NCBI RefSeq assembly: GCF_008831285.2
Contig: NW_022205148.1
Location: forward strand, 1-27,500
From: Nymphaea colorata
Lineage: Eukaryota > Streptophyta > Magnoliopsida > Nymphaeales > Nymphaeaceae
Length of the DNA stretch: 27,500 nt
Direction of reading: 5' to 3'
The notes below the pieces were generated by a model. The model was not told where the DNA came from, ran no database searches, and saw only the letters and a list, made by a program, of their open reading frames with translations. A program made the translations under genes and the position numbers. Below are positions 11,714 through 21,765 of the stretch, piece after piece. Position 1 is the first letter of the stretch, and every line of letters begins with the position of its first letter.

Positions 11714-12633
11714 TAAAGAAAACCCGGCCGGACAGGACCCCGGCTCAAAATTCCCTAGGTAGCGGTACAAGTAGGGGAACCCCAAAACTAACTAAGATTG
11801 ACCTACTACAATTGACTACGAAGGTGGTGAAGCTTTACAATTTGCGAGCGATACAAATATTTAAACCTCTCACAGCTCACTCACAAACCATACAAACCAC
11901 ACTAGCGGCCAAACCACGCCCTTAATCCAAGTAGGTAGGTCGGCTCCTTGCGGTCGTGTCTCGGGCACAGTGCCCTCGAGGTACCACGGAAGGGAGCAAG
12001 GCCGAAGCCGGGCTAAAGCAGGAAACAAAAGCAAACTAAGATGCTTCCTAGATGCAAAAGCAAAAACTACCACCCCGATAGCTACAAGGGGGAGAAGAAC
12101 ACGATACCAGCCAAGGGTATTCCTTGGCGCAGCCGGATTCGGACCACGGGGTGAGAACCAGTCCCCGGGTATTGCAGCTCACGGTTCACGGATGTCGGCT
12201 GAGAAGGGCCTCCTCGAAGCGCCTACACTGATGACGAGCACCGATGAGGAAGGGCTTAGATTCGGCTTGTCGCCGATGCCGCTGGCTAGGACGCCGCCTA
12301 GAGTGTCGAGGGGGGCTGCTGCCGGGAAGCGACAGTGCCTACCTGCCTTCGTCAGAAGGGGGTTCGACCACACGCGCCGTGCGATGCCGACGGAGTGAAG
12401 GTGGCCGAGGAAGGGGGCCGGGTGTAACCGGCCAAGCCTAGACCTAACTAAGGCTGGGGTTGGTTTGGTTCGGCAGGGCTCTATAGGTAGGCTGGCTTAG
12501 TCAAGATAGGCTAGGGTTGGGGTAGGCTAGAGGGATCTTGTGGGTTTAGGAGGGAAAGTAGGTAGCCTAACTACGAGGTGAGTCTAGTCGGGCTGGTCTG
12601 GGTCGAGCCTAGGCTCAAGGTCAATGGTCACTG

Positions 12634-12676
12634 TTGACCAAATGCGGGTAGAGGTTGACTAAATAGGAGGTTGACT
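12634..12676 (+). promoter_or_regulatory. W-box cluster in LTR C
   Basis: Three TTGAC(C/T) boxes lie at 12634-12639, 12655-12660 and 12671-12676. This is the WRKY-factor core. CACGTG G-boxes follow at 12934-12939, 13167-13172 and 13444-13449. The matching LTR region of B has the same kind of cluster. Function is inferred from motif identity only. Confidence 0.4.
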
Positions 12677-14595
12677 AATGGACCGAGCTTAGTAGGTCCG
12701 GGTCAAGAGGAGTCACTCGAGGTAGGCTCGAGTCAACTAGGCTAGCTTAGAAAGGAGGTGAGCTAGGTGGGGTCAATGTTTCCTACTTTAGTCTAAGGCA
12801 AGTGGGGAGGTGGCGGCTTGGGACCAGTCCAGAAGGAGTGGGTTGCTTAGGGTAGGTGGCGGCACAAGAGGGAACCTAGCTAGGTGGGATGGGACTTGGC
12901 TGGTCGTGCCAAGTGGTTGTGCCGGATCCTTGCCACGTGGCAAGATGAGGGGAGCAAGACAGAGAGAGCTAGAAAAGGGCTAGCTATTAGGGAAAGATTT
13001 GAACTCTTTCCTAACTGATAGGGAGGAGCTCGACAAAGGAGGAGAGGGAGATTTACGGCTGAGAAGAATAAGGAAGATCGGCTAGGTGGCAATGATCTTT
13101 CCTAAACGATAGGAGATGGAATCGGGAAGGTAGGGAAGGAGATCTCGCAAGGAGCCACCGGCTGGACACGTGGAAGAATGCGGGACCAAGATGGTGAGGT
13201 GGCTGATGGGCTGGCTGATGGGGTGGCAAAGGGCTAGGGAGATAGCGACACTTGGCGAGATGGAGGGCTGTGATGAAAAACGGATTAGGGTTGACGATTT
13301 CTAAAGAGACAAAATAGGGAAGGAGATTCGGCTGCTAGGGATCCTCCCTAAAAGGTTGGGGCTCGAGATCCTAGACTGATCTCGAGTGGGACATGTGTAG
13401 GCTGACTAGGACTTGACTTGGGGGAAAGTAGCTAGGATGCTGACACGTGGACAGATGGAGGGACGTAGGCCAAGGTGGGGAATTAGGGTTGAAGGGCGAA
13501 AAGTGTACCGAAAAGGAAACAAGGGGGACGCGGCCAGGGCTCTTCAGGCAGCCCTGTTTCCGGCGGACTTTTACCGGCCAAATGAAGTCCAATCACTGTG
13601 ATTTTTGGATATGTTGGAACTGGGATCGAGACGATTCCGACGGTATCAAGAACGCCTTCAAACTCCCGACGGATCGCCGGGAAATGGCCGTTGAACAGGC
13701 CGGTCTGCTGCTGTGCGCTGCAGAACGACGGCAGCGACACAGAAGTGTTTCGCCACCGATTTCGATAGCCAAATGATCTCGGATCTTAATGAAATTTTAA
13801 CAGAAGATATCTGAGCTTAAGACGATTCTAACGGCGTATTGTACGCATTGAAACTCCCAGGGAATCTACAGATCCAGATCAAAGAACAGCAACCTATTTC
13901 TGGAAATGACAGAATCGCGGCCGCGGAAGGTGTTCTGTTCCTGCTCCGATTTGACCGACAAACGATCTCCAATCACCACCAGATTTGGGTATGTTGTAGA
14001 GGACGTCAAGACGATTCCAACGGTATATAGATCGTCCTCTAACTCTTGGTAAATCTTCAGATATGGCTGTTTTAACAGGCGGCTGTTTCTGAACTTCCGC
14101 CTGCCGCGCGCGACCGAGAACGTGAGAGATCCGACGGCGGGAAACTTGCTTCGTTCTTCCTCTTCACCGTCCGAACTTCTTCAAGAGTGGCTTTGAAAGC
14201 CGTCGATATTGAAGACGTTGCCGTCTTCAATCTTCCCAGCGTAAGATCGGCCTCTCAACTTCTGTGTGGGTGAGAAGAAGGCACCAGAACTTACTTGTAT
14301 CTTTGCACGAAGGGGGAATAAACCGTGGACAAAGGAGGGACCGTCACCGTTGGGGAAGTTCCGCCTAAGCCGTGCACCTTATGCCTGTGTCTCCAAGGAC
14401 TGCGGCTCTTCAAGGTGTGTTGTGGAGGAGGAGGCGCCGTGGAGGTAGAGGACGCGAGGTGGGAGAAGACACCAACTCTCGGCTAGAGCATGGTGGGAGA
14501 CGAGAAGGGAGATGCCTCGAGAGAGGAGAGAGATGAAAAACGCCCAAATGGCCACTTTACTCAAAATTTTGCTTACAATCTACAAGATCCAAAAA

Positions 14596-14603
14596 CTTAT
14601 ATA
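14596..14603 (-). promoter_or_regulatory. LTR promoter TATA box, element C
   Basis: Minus strand TATATAAG, followed by TTTTTGGATC and then CAAAATTTTGAG, both shared with the A and B promoters. Confidence 0.65.
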
Positions 14604-14784
14604 CATTCCTAGTGTGAGCCGGGTCTACAATCCAAATCCGGCTCTCTACCCAGACCCAAGTACTATTGGTGCAAGGCACAACCCGCCTTGCTAGGTCCCT
14701 ACTTCGAAACTCAATGCTAACATGAATTTAAAGTGCATAAAGCTAAAACCGGGCCTAACACCCAATACGAAAAGCAAATGAAAA

Positions 14785-14839
14785 GTCCCTGAGCCTTGCG
14801 AGCCCAGGGCGGGGACCTCGTGCAGGTAACCGCCTGCAC
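14785..14839 (-). promoter_or_regulatory. Conserved U3 block with covarying hairpin (C copy)
   Basis: Positions 14785-14822 are almost identical to 19248-19285 of element B, although the sequence on both sides has drifted. Next to it is a perfect 7-bp stem, GTGCAGG (14820-14826) with CCTGCAC (14833-14839), around a 6-nt loop. In B the stem is GTGTGGG/CCCACAC, with two base pairs changed on both arms. A short CTTCGG follows in both. Confidence 0.55.
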
Positions 14840-15137
14840 TTCGGGTTAGGGTCAAGGGCTTGGTCTCAACTCCGCCCAAGTCTTGTCTCCTCCTTTTGGA
14901 CCGTAGCTGCTCCTCCCTCTCCGCCCACTGCAGCCATAAACGAGTTGCTCATAAGGTCGACATAGGTCCAAACCCAAACCGTGCCACGGTTTAGCCTCAC
15001 AAGTTCACAAGGGTGTAGGCTCGATAGGTGGTAATCGACAAGCCCAGCTACACCCTACGCCACTAGTTAGGCTTGCACAGGGTCCTTCGGCCATGCTGCC
15101 CGCTGGCCGCATACATGCCCAATTTTGGCATGTATCA

Positions 15138-15142
15138 GTTAA
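15138..15142. repeat. Target-site duplication, right copy (GTTAA)
   Basis: Exact repeat of 11621-11625. Removing the LTR and one copy rejoins satellite sequence across the site. Confidence 0.9.
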
Positions 15143-15575
15143 CCACCAGCTCGGATCGACGGACTTGACACCCTTCGACCTTGCTGCCGTCCCTCGTGTG
15201 CCCTTTCTTCACTGCGAGCGGCCATTTTTTCTTGGTTCTGCGTGCTTCCGTAGCTGTCTTTTCAGCTTCTCCTGCGTCCGGTTTTGCCTGGGCCATTTGT
15301 AGTCCACGCGGTGCGACTGCCTTCTTCTCGGCCTCCGACTGCTGTCAAGGCCTTTGTTTGGCAGGTGCTATGCAACGTGTCCTTCCCTGCCTGGCCCTCG
15401 GCCTGCAGTGCTCGCTGTTCCCCGACAGCGCCTGCGGTGTCCTTTGGGACCGGATCAGGTACACAAGTGGATTCACGAATGGTCTGGAACATTTATGGTA
15501 GACTAGGTGATTTTCGCGTTAGCCCCTTTTACCCGGGAGCGATCGCCCAAATCACCTGCGTCGGAGATTGATGCT
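15143..15575. repeat. Satellite-like repeat block, right half
   Basis: Continues the unit interrupted by the solo LTR: the CCTTGCTGCCGTCCCTC stretch near 15180 matches the spacers at 11246 and 11439, and a further core lies at 15491-15560 with intact GTGATTT/AAATCAC ends. With the LTR and one target copy removed, this core is 434 bp from the one at 11540, about two unit lengths. The intervening part (15215-15470) is longer than a normal spacer and poorly matched. Confidence 0.7.
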
Positions 15576-15962
15576 CGGTTTGAGGGATCCCCGTTGCCTT
15601 TGCTGTTTGCTTCTTGCTTGTTTTTATCGGTTGTTCCACGACGGTTCGGTTTGATCGAGAATCTATCTCGCGTTTCAACATTATGCGCCTCCCAAGTTCC
15701 GCTTGTCCGCATGGCTATGCCGGCGTGAAGGCGGCCGTTGGGAAGCGCCTAATGTCTTGGCGCATGAGTGGCGTTGGCTGCGTCTCCCATCGGCGTCATG
15801 GCTGTTTTGGTTTGCCATGAACCGTTTGGGTGATGTGCTTGTTATATTGGTGTGGTTGACGCTAAGTTTGTTTTGCCCCTACGTTTGGTCTCTGTATTGC
15901 TGCCGCTTTGGTGGAACGCCGTCTTGTTAAGGACATTAACGCAGCCCATCCGCATGGTGTGC
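15576..15962. other. Flanking DNA with no recognised feature
   Basis: About 390 bp of mixed sequence between the satellite and element B. Open frames here are short and resemble nothing I know. The last five bases, TGTGC (15958-15962), should be the target duplication of B; the partner is beyond the window. Confidence 0.6.
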
Positions 15963-17246
15963 TGTTAGGACCGCGCCGGTGGGTCTATGAAAATCCGACC
16001 AATGCAATCCTAATCTTCCCAGGACCTTCTTGAGGCCTATCCTAAAAACCAAAATCCTAAACAATTAATTACAGATAGCTACCCGGCCGGACAGGACCCC
16101 AGCGCAAACCCAGTTAGGTAGAGTAATACAAGTCGAGGATACCCTTTCCCAAAAACCTAACTATGGATAGCCTACTACAAGAACACTATCAGGGTCGGCG
16201 AGGCCTTACAAACGTGAGCGATACAAATATGAAATCTCTCACAACTCACTCACAAACCACGCAAACCACTACTAACGACCAAACCACACCCAACAAAAGC
16301 AAATAGGGGGGTCTTGCTCCTTGTGGTCGTGTCTCGGGCACAGTGCCCTAGAGGTACCTCACGGGGGAGCAGGGCCGAAGCCAAGGCGAAAGCAAACAGA
16401 AAACAACTAAGACGCCATACTAAACAAACGAAAGCAAATGCCCACCCGTGCTACAAGGGGGATCAAGAGTATACCGGCCAAGGAAAGTCCTTGGCGTAGC
16501 CGGATAAGCACCCGGGGTGATAACCAACCCCCGGGTATTGCAGCTTGCTGTTCAAGAAGGCCGGTTGAGGAGAGCCTCCTCGGATGCATGCTGCACTCTT
16601 CAGTCCGCTGGCCGAATGGCGCTGGGCGTTGAACTCGCCGCTGAAATCCTGGCCGACGCGCCTGAGGAAGTGGTCGCTCGCCGCTGGCCGAGTGCTGGCG
16701 CTGTCGCTGGACGTGCGTCTACAGAGTTGATGCAGATGACGGGCCGCCTGGAAGGAACCGAGCGTCAAGATGCTTGCGGACGACGGCAGAAAAGATGCGG
16801 GCCGCGCGTAGGACTGCCGGCGCCGAGGACGTTTGGCGCTGAAGGGAACGCGGCTGGAGACCGATGCCGTGAGGGTGGCCGCTGCCGGAGGGGACGACGC
16901 TGTCGTGGCCGGAAGGGCCGCCTGTGTGCCGAGGGGGGCTGCTGCCAGAAGGGCAGTGCCTACCTACCTACCGTCGGGTATGGCTCGGCCACGCTCGTCG
17001 CTGGATTCCGACGGTGAGGGTCGCGGCCGAGGTGTTGAGCCGGAATAGACCGGCGAGACCTACTCCTAACTAAGGCTGGGGTTGGCTCGGTTCGACTGGG
17101 CTCTACTAGGTAGGTTGGTCTAGTCAAGATGGGCTCGGTTTGGGGTAGGCTAGTCAGATCGCGGTGTAGGTGCGAAATGGGTAACCTAGCTAAGAGAGGC
17201 TTACGGGGGTGGCTTAGGTTGAGCCTAAGCTCGGGTTTGGACAAAG

Positions 17247-17511
17247 TTGACCGAATGAGGTTAAGGACGACTACGTGGGTGGTTGACTAAGGGACCTAGC
17301 TCAGTGGGTCCGGGTTGACTAGGTCAAGGGGCACTCGAGCTAGACTCGAGCCAACTAGGGTGGCTTGAACTCAAGAGGGCTCGGTAGGGTGCATGGACCT
17401 AATGTTGACTAAGGTTGAGAGAAGTGATGTCGGTCTAGGTAGGCTCAGTCAAACGGGTTAACCTAAGGGCGAGGGTGGTGCGAGAAGATGACTAGGAGGA
17501 CTCGGTTGACT
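17247..17511 (+). promoter_or_regulatory. W-box cluster in LTR B, with G-boxes downstream
   Basis: Five TTGAC(C/T) boxes in 265 bp: 17247, 17283, 17315, 17405 and 17506, all on the plus strand. CACGTG G-boxes follow at 17549, 17729 and 17957, the first two within CCACGTGG palindromes. The right LTR carries the same W-box cluster. All lie downstream of the predicted TATA box in the element's direction, so if active they would act as an internal enhancer or as a promoter toward the other side. Confidence 0.4.
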
Positions 17512-19028
17512 TGGCTGGTCGTGCCAAGAAGGTGCACCACGATCCTACCACGTGGCAAGATCAACGACCGACAGAGATCACGCGGAATCAATCACGCGTA
17601 GAGGAAATGTGAGGAGGAATTACCTAAATGGTAGGGGAGAAGATTGAAAGAAATCGAATGAACCTGGACAGAATTCTGGGTCAATTCTCTTGATCCCTCG
17701 GGAATTCTCAACAAGGCTGGGATGGCGCCACGTGGAGAGATGAGAGGCTAAGATTTGACGCGGTAAGAAGGTGGAGACGAATGCGGCAAGGAGATGACGA
17801 CGCGCCAAGGGTTTCCTAAAACAGCTAAGGTAAGAGGCTAACGGGTGGCTGCGTGGAGCGAGCTGGGCGTTGCGTCAAAACGCGTGGGACCCAGCTAGAT
17901 CGCGCGACACGCGGAAGGCTGGGGTGGTACGAGGTGGCGAGCTGACAGGATGATGACACGTGGCAGAATCAACGGACAAGGGAAGGACACGAGTACTAAC
18001 CTTAGCGACGACCGGCTGCAAGAAGGGGCGGATCACTCTCGGGCGGCGGCTAGGGTTTGACTTCACCTCCTTGTTGTCCAAAATGCCCTCCTCGAGTACG
18101 CTTTGAAACTTTAGAGGCGGAGGGTATTCTGGTCTGGAGACACCGGAATTAATGGTGCTGGCCGGAAGTTGCAGACCTTGACCGCAAATCTTCGGATTCC
18201 GGTGGAAGTTGGATTTGGAGTTCCACCCGCTAGAATACGCTCAAATTGACTTATTCTATTCAGCTTCGCTCGGCGATTCTAATGGGCTACTTATAAATCT
18301 CAAACCACGAACACAACTGCAGATTCTTGAACTTTTGTGCTGCTGATCCGTAGTTAGAGAAAACAATTGAACCGCTCACTTTAATCGGATCTTTTGAGCC
18401 TTTTTCTATGCGGATTCAAGTGGAACGGGGAGAAGGTTGAGCCTTATGATTTACCGTACTTCTCCAAAACGTGTAAGAGGCTTCTTAAGACTGTTTTTTA
18501 CCGTCTTCTCCGGATCAACCTTCGGGTATGCCGAGGTCAAATCCAGGGAATAAAGCAAATTCACCCGCAAGCAACCTCAACGCAAATTCGGGCGAATCCA
18601 AGGCAATCAAAAGTACTAACCTGGTCGTTTTGATGAAGCCGTGGATGTACCGCACCTTCACCCTTCCCGATCTCAACTTCAGCCTCTATTCTTCTTCGTG
18701 ATTAAGAAGAACGCACCGAACTTGATTAGATCTTCAATCCGGGGTATTTGTCGTGGACGAAGGAGGGACCACCACCGTGGAGGGGATCCGCCTAAGCCTT
18801 TGCTGCCTTATGCCGGTGTCTAGGGACTTTGGCTCGTCAAGGACAGGATTTGGGGAGATTGGAAGCACCTTGGAGGTAGAGGACGTGAGGGGGGAGAAGA
18901 CGCCAGGCTCGGGTGAGCAAGGTGGGAGAGGAGAAGGAGAGAGAGACCTCGAGAGAGGAGAGAGAAGAATTCCGAACAAATGATTTCTTAATCTCAAAAT
19001 TGCATATTCTGTACATGATCCAAAAAGT

Positions 19029-19036
19029 GTATATAC
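19029..19036 (-). promoter_or_regulatory. LTR promoter TATA box, element B 3' LTR
   Basis: Minus strand GTATATAC, with TTTTTGGATC and CAATTTTGAG downstream as in A and C. The matching 5' LTR promoter lies outside the window. Confidence 0.65.
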
Positions 19037-19247
19037 AAGTCCAAATGAAGCGGGTTTGTATTTCTTAACCCGCGCTAGATCTAATCCAACAACTAATGCG
19101 CCGAGCACACCCCGCTCGGCCTGGGTCTCAAGTTCAAAACTCGTGGTGATCAAAGAATGACTAATTACGAAAGCAAAGGATCGAAAATCGCTAAGTGCTG
19201 AAAAGAAACGAGCGGCCTAGCGCCTAAGCTCGAAAATCAAATGAATC

Positions 19248-19302
19248 GTCCCTGAGCCTTGTGAGCCCAGGGCGGGGACCTCGTGTGGGTTGCCGCCCAC
19301 AC
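19248..19302 (-). promoter_or_regulatory. Conserved U3 block with covarying hairpin (B copy)
   Basis: Near-perfect match of 19248-19285 to 14785-14822 in LTR C. It is followed by a perfect 7-bp stem, GTGTGGG (19283-19289) with CCCACAC (19296-19302), around a 6-nt loop; two of the seven pairs differ from C and both changes are compensated. It lies after the last polyprotein stop and about 215 nt upstream of the TATA box on the minus strand, so it is in the 3' end of the genomic RNA as well as in the promoter DNA. Confidence 0.55.
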
Positions 19303-19375
19303 TTCGGTTTGATGCGCATGGGCTAGGTCTGTTTGACTTAGCCAATTGCCTAGGATTCTAGGTCTTAGAATCGGC

Positions 19376-19680
19376 TCAAGCGTCTAGGTTGACCGGACTC
19401 ACATTAGGGGTTAACTTGACTAACTCGGTGAGTCCAACACTTAGTTCAGAAACGTCTTGAAGCCTATCCGGTTTGAGCACCTCTTCGGACCTGGTTGCTC
19501 CTCCCACTCCTCCCGCTGCAACCTGAGTTGGTGCTGCTTCATCCTCTTGAGTCGAGTCTGCGACATGCTCCATGGTCTGAGCCCACAACTCAGACGCCTT
19601 GCGTTTCAGCCGGCTAGGTCCGGCCTGCTCTGTCGGCTCTGTTGGCTTTGGGTCGGGACCAAGAGATTGGTCCGTAACGG
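19376..19680 (-). pseudogene. Element B polyprotein tail, out of frame
   Basis: Reading minus, a frame ending at 19376 encodes SRLKRKASELWAQTMEHV and later AAGGVGGATRSEEVLKPD, which parallels the GGAGGE tail of element A. It is in a different frame from the chromodomain; the change happens across the duplicated 28-bp segment (19611-19705) and probably one further indel near 19710. Sense of the tail is unknown; it is Glu/Thr-rich with no domain I recognise. Confidence 0.55.
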
Positions 19681-19705
19681 CTAGGTCCGGCCTGCTCTGT
19701 CGGCT
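19611..19705. repeat. 28-bp direct duplication with a palindromic filler
   Basis: 19611-19638 and 19678-19705 are identical and 67 bp apart, which is not a multiple of three. The 39 bp between them contain GGACCAA (19656-19662) and TTGGTCC (19667-19673), a perfect 7-bp inverted repeat with loop GAGA. The insertion shifts the tail reading frame. Confidence 0.8.
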
Positions 19706-21012
19706 CGAGCGCTAGAAGAGGGGAAGCGGTGGAATACTGACCCGAACTCTTCCCAAGAAGTTCCTCGATCTGGACGCTCCCATTCCACGAGTACCTCATG
19801 CCTCGTCCTACCTTGGCGTTGGACGTATCTGTGCTTTAGGATACGGTAGGGTGTTGGCAACTGTTCCGGCACCTGCTCTATCATTGTTGGTACATCCCCA
19901 TGATGCTGCTTAAGCCGTGTGACATGGAATACGGGGTGTACTAACGCTGCTCTTGGAAGGCCTATCCTGTAGGCTGCCTTTCCAACCTTTTGTAATACCG
20001 GATATGGACCATAATAGCGAGGTAACAGTTTTGAGTAGGGCTGGCCCATCAACGACCTCTGCTTTAGAGGTAACCTCTTCAGCCACACATACTGGCCCAC
20101 TTCGAATTCGCGGTCTTTCCTACCCTTGTTATACACTTGTCTCATGCGGTTCTGCGCCTTGGCGATATTCTGCTTGAGTGCGTCGAGAACTTCCTCCCGT
20201 GTGCGCAGTTCACAGTCAATTTGGTCGTCCTCAGTTGTGCCTCCTTCATACCTTGGTATAGCAGGAGGAGGGAACCCGTATACACCCTCATATGGGGTCA
20301 TGCCCGTGGACGAATGCAGACTAGTGTTATACGACCATTCTGCCCATGGTAAAAATTTTACCCATGTATTTGGTCGTTCTCCCGCGTAGCATCTCAGGTA
20401 GGTCTCTAGAGACCGGTTCACGATTTCGCTCTGACCATCTGTCTGTGGATGGTGGGCCGTGCTGAAGTTAAGCGTTGTACCCATTAACTTCATATACTCC
20501 TGCCAGAACGCACTGAGAAAGATCGAGTCACGGTCGCACACGACCGACTGTGGCATTCCGTGGAGCTTGCCGATAAATTCTTGGTACACGCTGGCCACCA
20601 TTGGCCCTTGATACGAACGTGGCAAGGGAGCGAAGTGGCTATACTTGGTGAGTCTATCCACTACCACAAGCACAGCTTCCTTGCCTTCAGAGCGGGGCAT
20701 GGCGTCTATGAAATCCATGGTTACATCGGTCCATGGCTTCGTGGGTATGGGGAGGGGATTCAAGTGACCTGGAGGCTTGATTGCCTCGTATTTCTCCCTC
20801 TGACATACCACGCACTTTCTAATGAAACGTTGTACGTCTGCCTTCATGCCGCGCCACCAAAACTGGGCTTTTATTCTGCCAAGGGTTTTTGAAACCCCCT
20901 CATGACCTGCGGCTGGAGTGTCATGGAAGTGTTGCAAGAGTTCTTGCTTAAGCCTAGAGTTAGGAGGAATCACTGCGCGATTCTTCCTAAATAAGAGATT
21001 CCCCCTGACCGT
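19681..21012 (-). pseudogene. Element B pol, integrase and chromodomain part
   Basis: Same frame as the upstream parts, cut off from them by the TAA at 21013-21015. Counting from the GTG codon at 20973, integrase has His17, His24, Cys54, Cys57, then Asp87, Asp147 and Glu183 (D,D35E intact), a GPY module at 322-324 and a chromodomain at about 374-418 (PYRILKHRY to SWEEF). The frame ends at a TAG at 19681-19683 soon after, within the duplicated segment. Integrase inserts the cDNA; all key residues are kept, so loss of function comes from the stops upstream. Confidence 0.92.
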
Positions 21013-21765
21013 TTATAGAGGGATAGATCCTGGATTTTGTTCTATGGACGCTCGAATTAACCTCAAGGATTGATCTTCTCGCTGCTCTTGGGTTAATCGT
21101 CCCCATATGTCAGTCTCTACCACAGAGAGGGTCATAAACTGCTCGGTCAGTCGGGAAAGAGAGTCTGCCACTGTGTTATCCGGACCTTTCTTATACTCAA
21201 TCTCAAAATCGTATCCTAGCAGCTTGGCCAGCCAACGCTGTTGGGTAGGCGTGGATACTCTTTGTTTGAGCATGTACTTTAACGAATTCTGGTCTGTTTT
21301 GACTACGAATCTGCGCCCTATCAGGTAAGGCCGCCACTTTTCAACTGCCAATACTATCGCTAAGAGCTCTTTCTCGTATGTAGAAAGAGGTTTTGCCCTA
21401 CTGGTTAGGGCCTTTGACATATAGGCGATAGGATGGCCTTCTTGACTCAAGACGGCCCCGACTCCAACATCACACGCATCCGTCTCGATTGTAAATTGTT
21501 TGTTGAAGTCCGGTAGGGTAAGCACTGGCGCAGTCATAAGGGCATTTTTCAACTTATCAAAGGCTGCCCTAGCCTTGTCTGACCATTGAAAGGCCCCTTT
21601 CTTCAACATCTGGGTTAAGGGCTGAGCTATGAACCCATAACCTTGGATGAAGCGTCTATAGTAGCCCGTAAGGCCTAGAAAGCCTCTGAGTCCTTTCAGA
21701 TCCTTAGGCAGTGGCCATCTTTGCATGGCGTCCAATTTTTTTGGGTCTGCCCGAACCCCTTGTTG
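21013..21765 (-). pseudogene. Element B pol, RT connection and RNase H part
   Basis: In frame with the RT upstream but separated by a TGA at 21766-21768 where element A has TCA (Ser). It holds the RT connection ([13 protein letters not shown]) and RNase H with the ETDACDVGVGAVLS motif (Asp86 from the ATG at 21735), STYEKELLAIV and the third Asp in KTDQ (Asp148). It ends at a TAA at 21013-21015 where element A has a Tyr codon. RNase H removes the RNA template and shapes the polypurine primer. Confidence 0.92.

Larger units (their letters stand above)
15963..19375 (-). repeat. 3' LTR of element B (right border not resolved)
   Basis: Starts TGTTAGGACCG at 15963. 15963-17907 matches 25179-27123 and 17908 onward matches 27314 onward, so this copy has lost 190 bp. 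TATA box at 19029-19036; conserved block at 19248-19302. No clear polypurine tract plus TG was found at the right edge. By comparison with solo LTR C, whose U3 extends 537 bp past the TATA box, the border could lie as far right as 19600-19730, inside the polyprotein tail. The end given is therefore a lower bound. Confidence 0.8.

Noticed and set aside
11970-12398. 142-codon plus-strand frame in LTR C
   Set aside because: No recognisable domain, antisense within a non-coding LTR, and no matching frame kept in B.
16517-17017. 166-codon plus-strand open frame inside LTR B, rich in Ala, Gly and Arg
   Set aside because: In the other LTR the same frame is cut to 88 codons by a substitution, the composition follows the local GC-rich DNA, and it lies antisense to the element.
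20022-20030. TAACA inside pol of B as the inner end of its 3' LTR
   Set aside because: It lies in well-conserved integrase coding sequence with no purine tract beside it.
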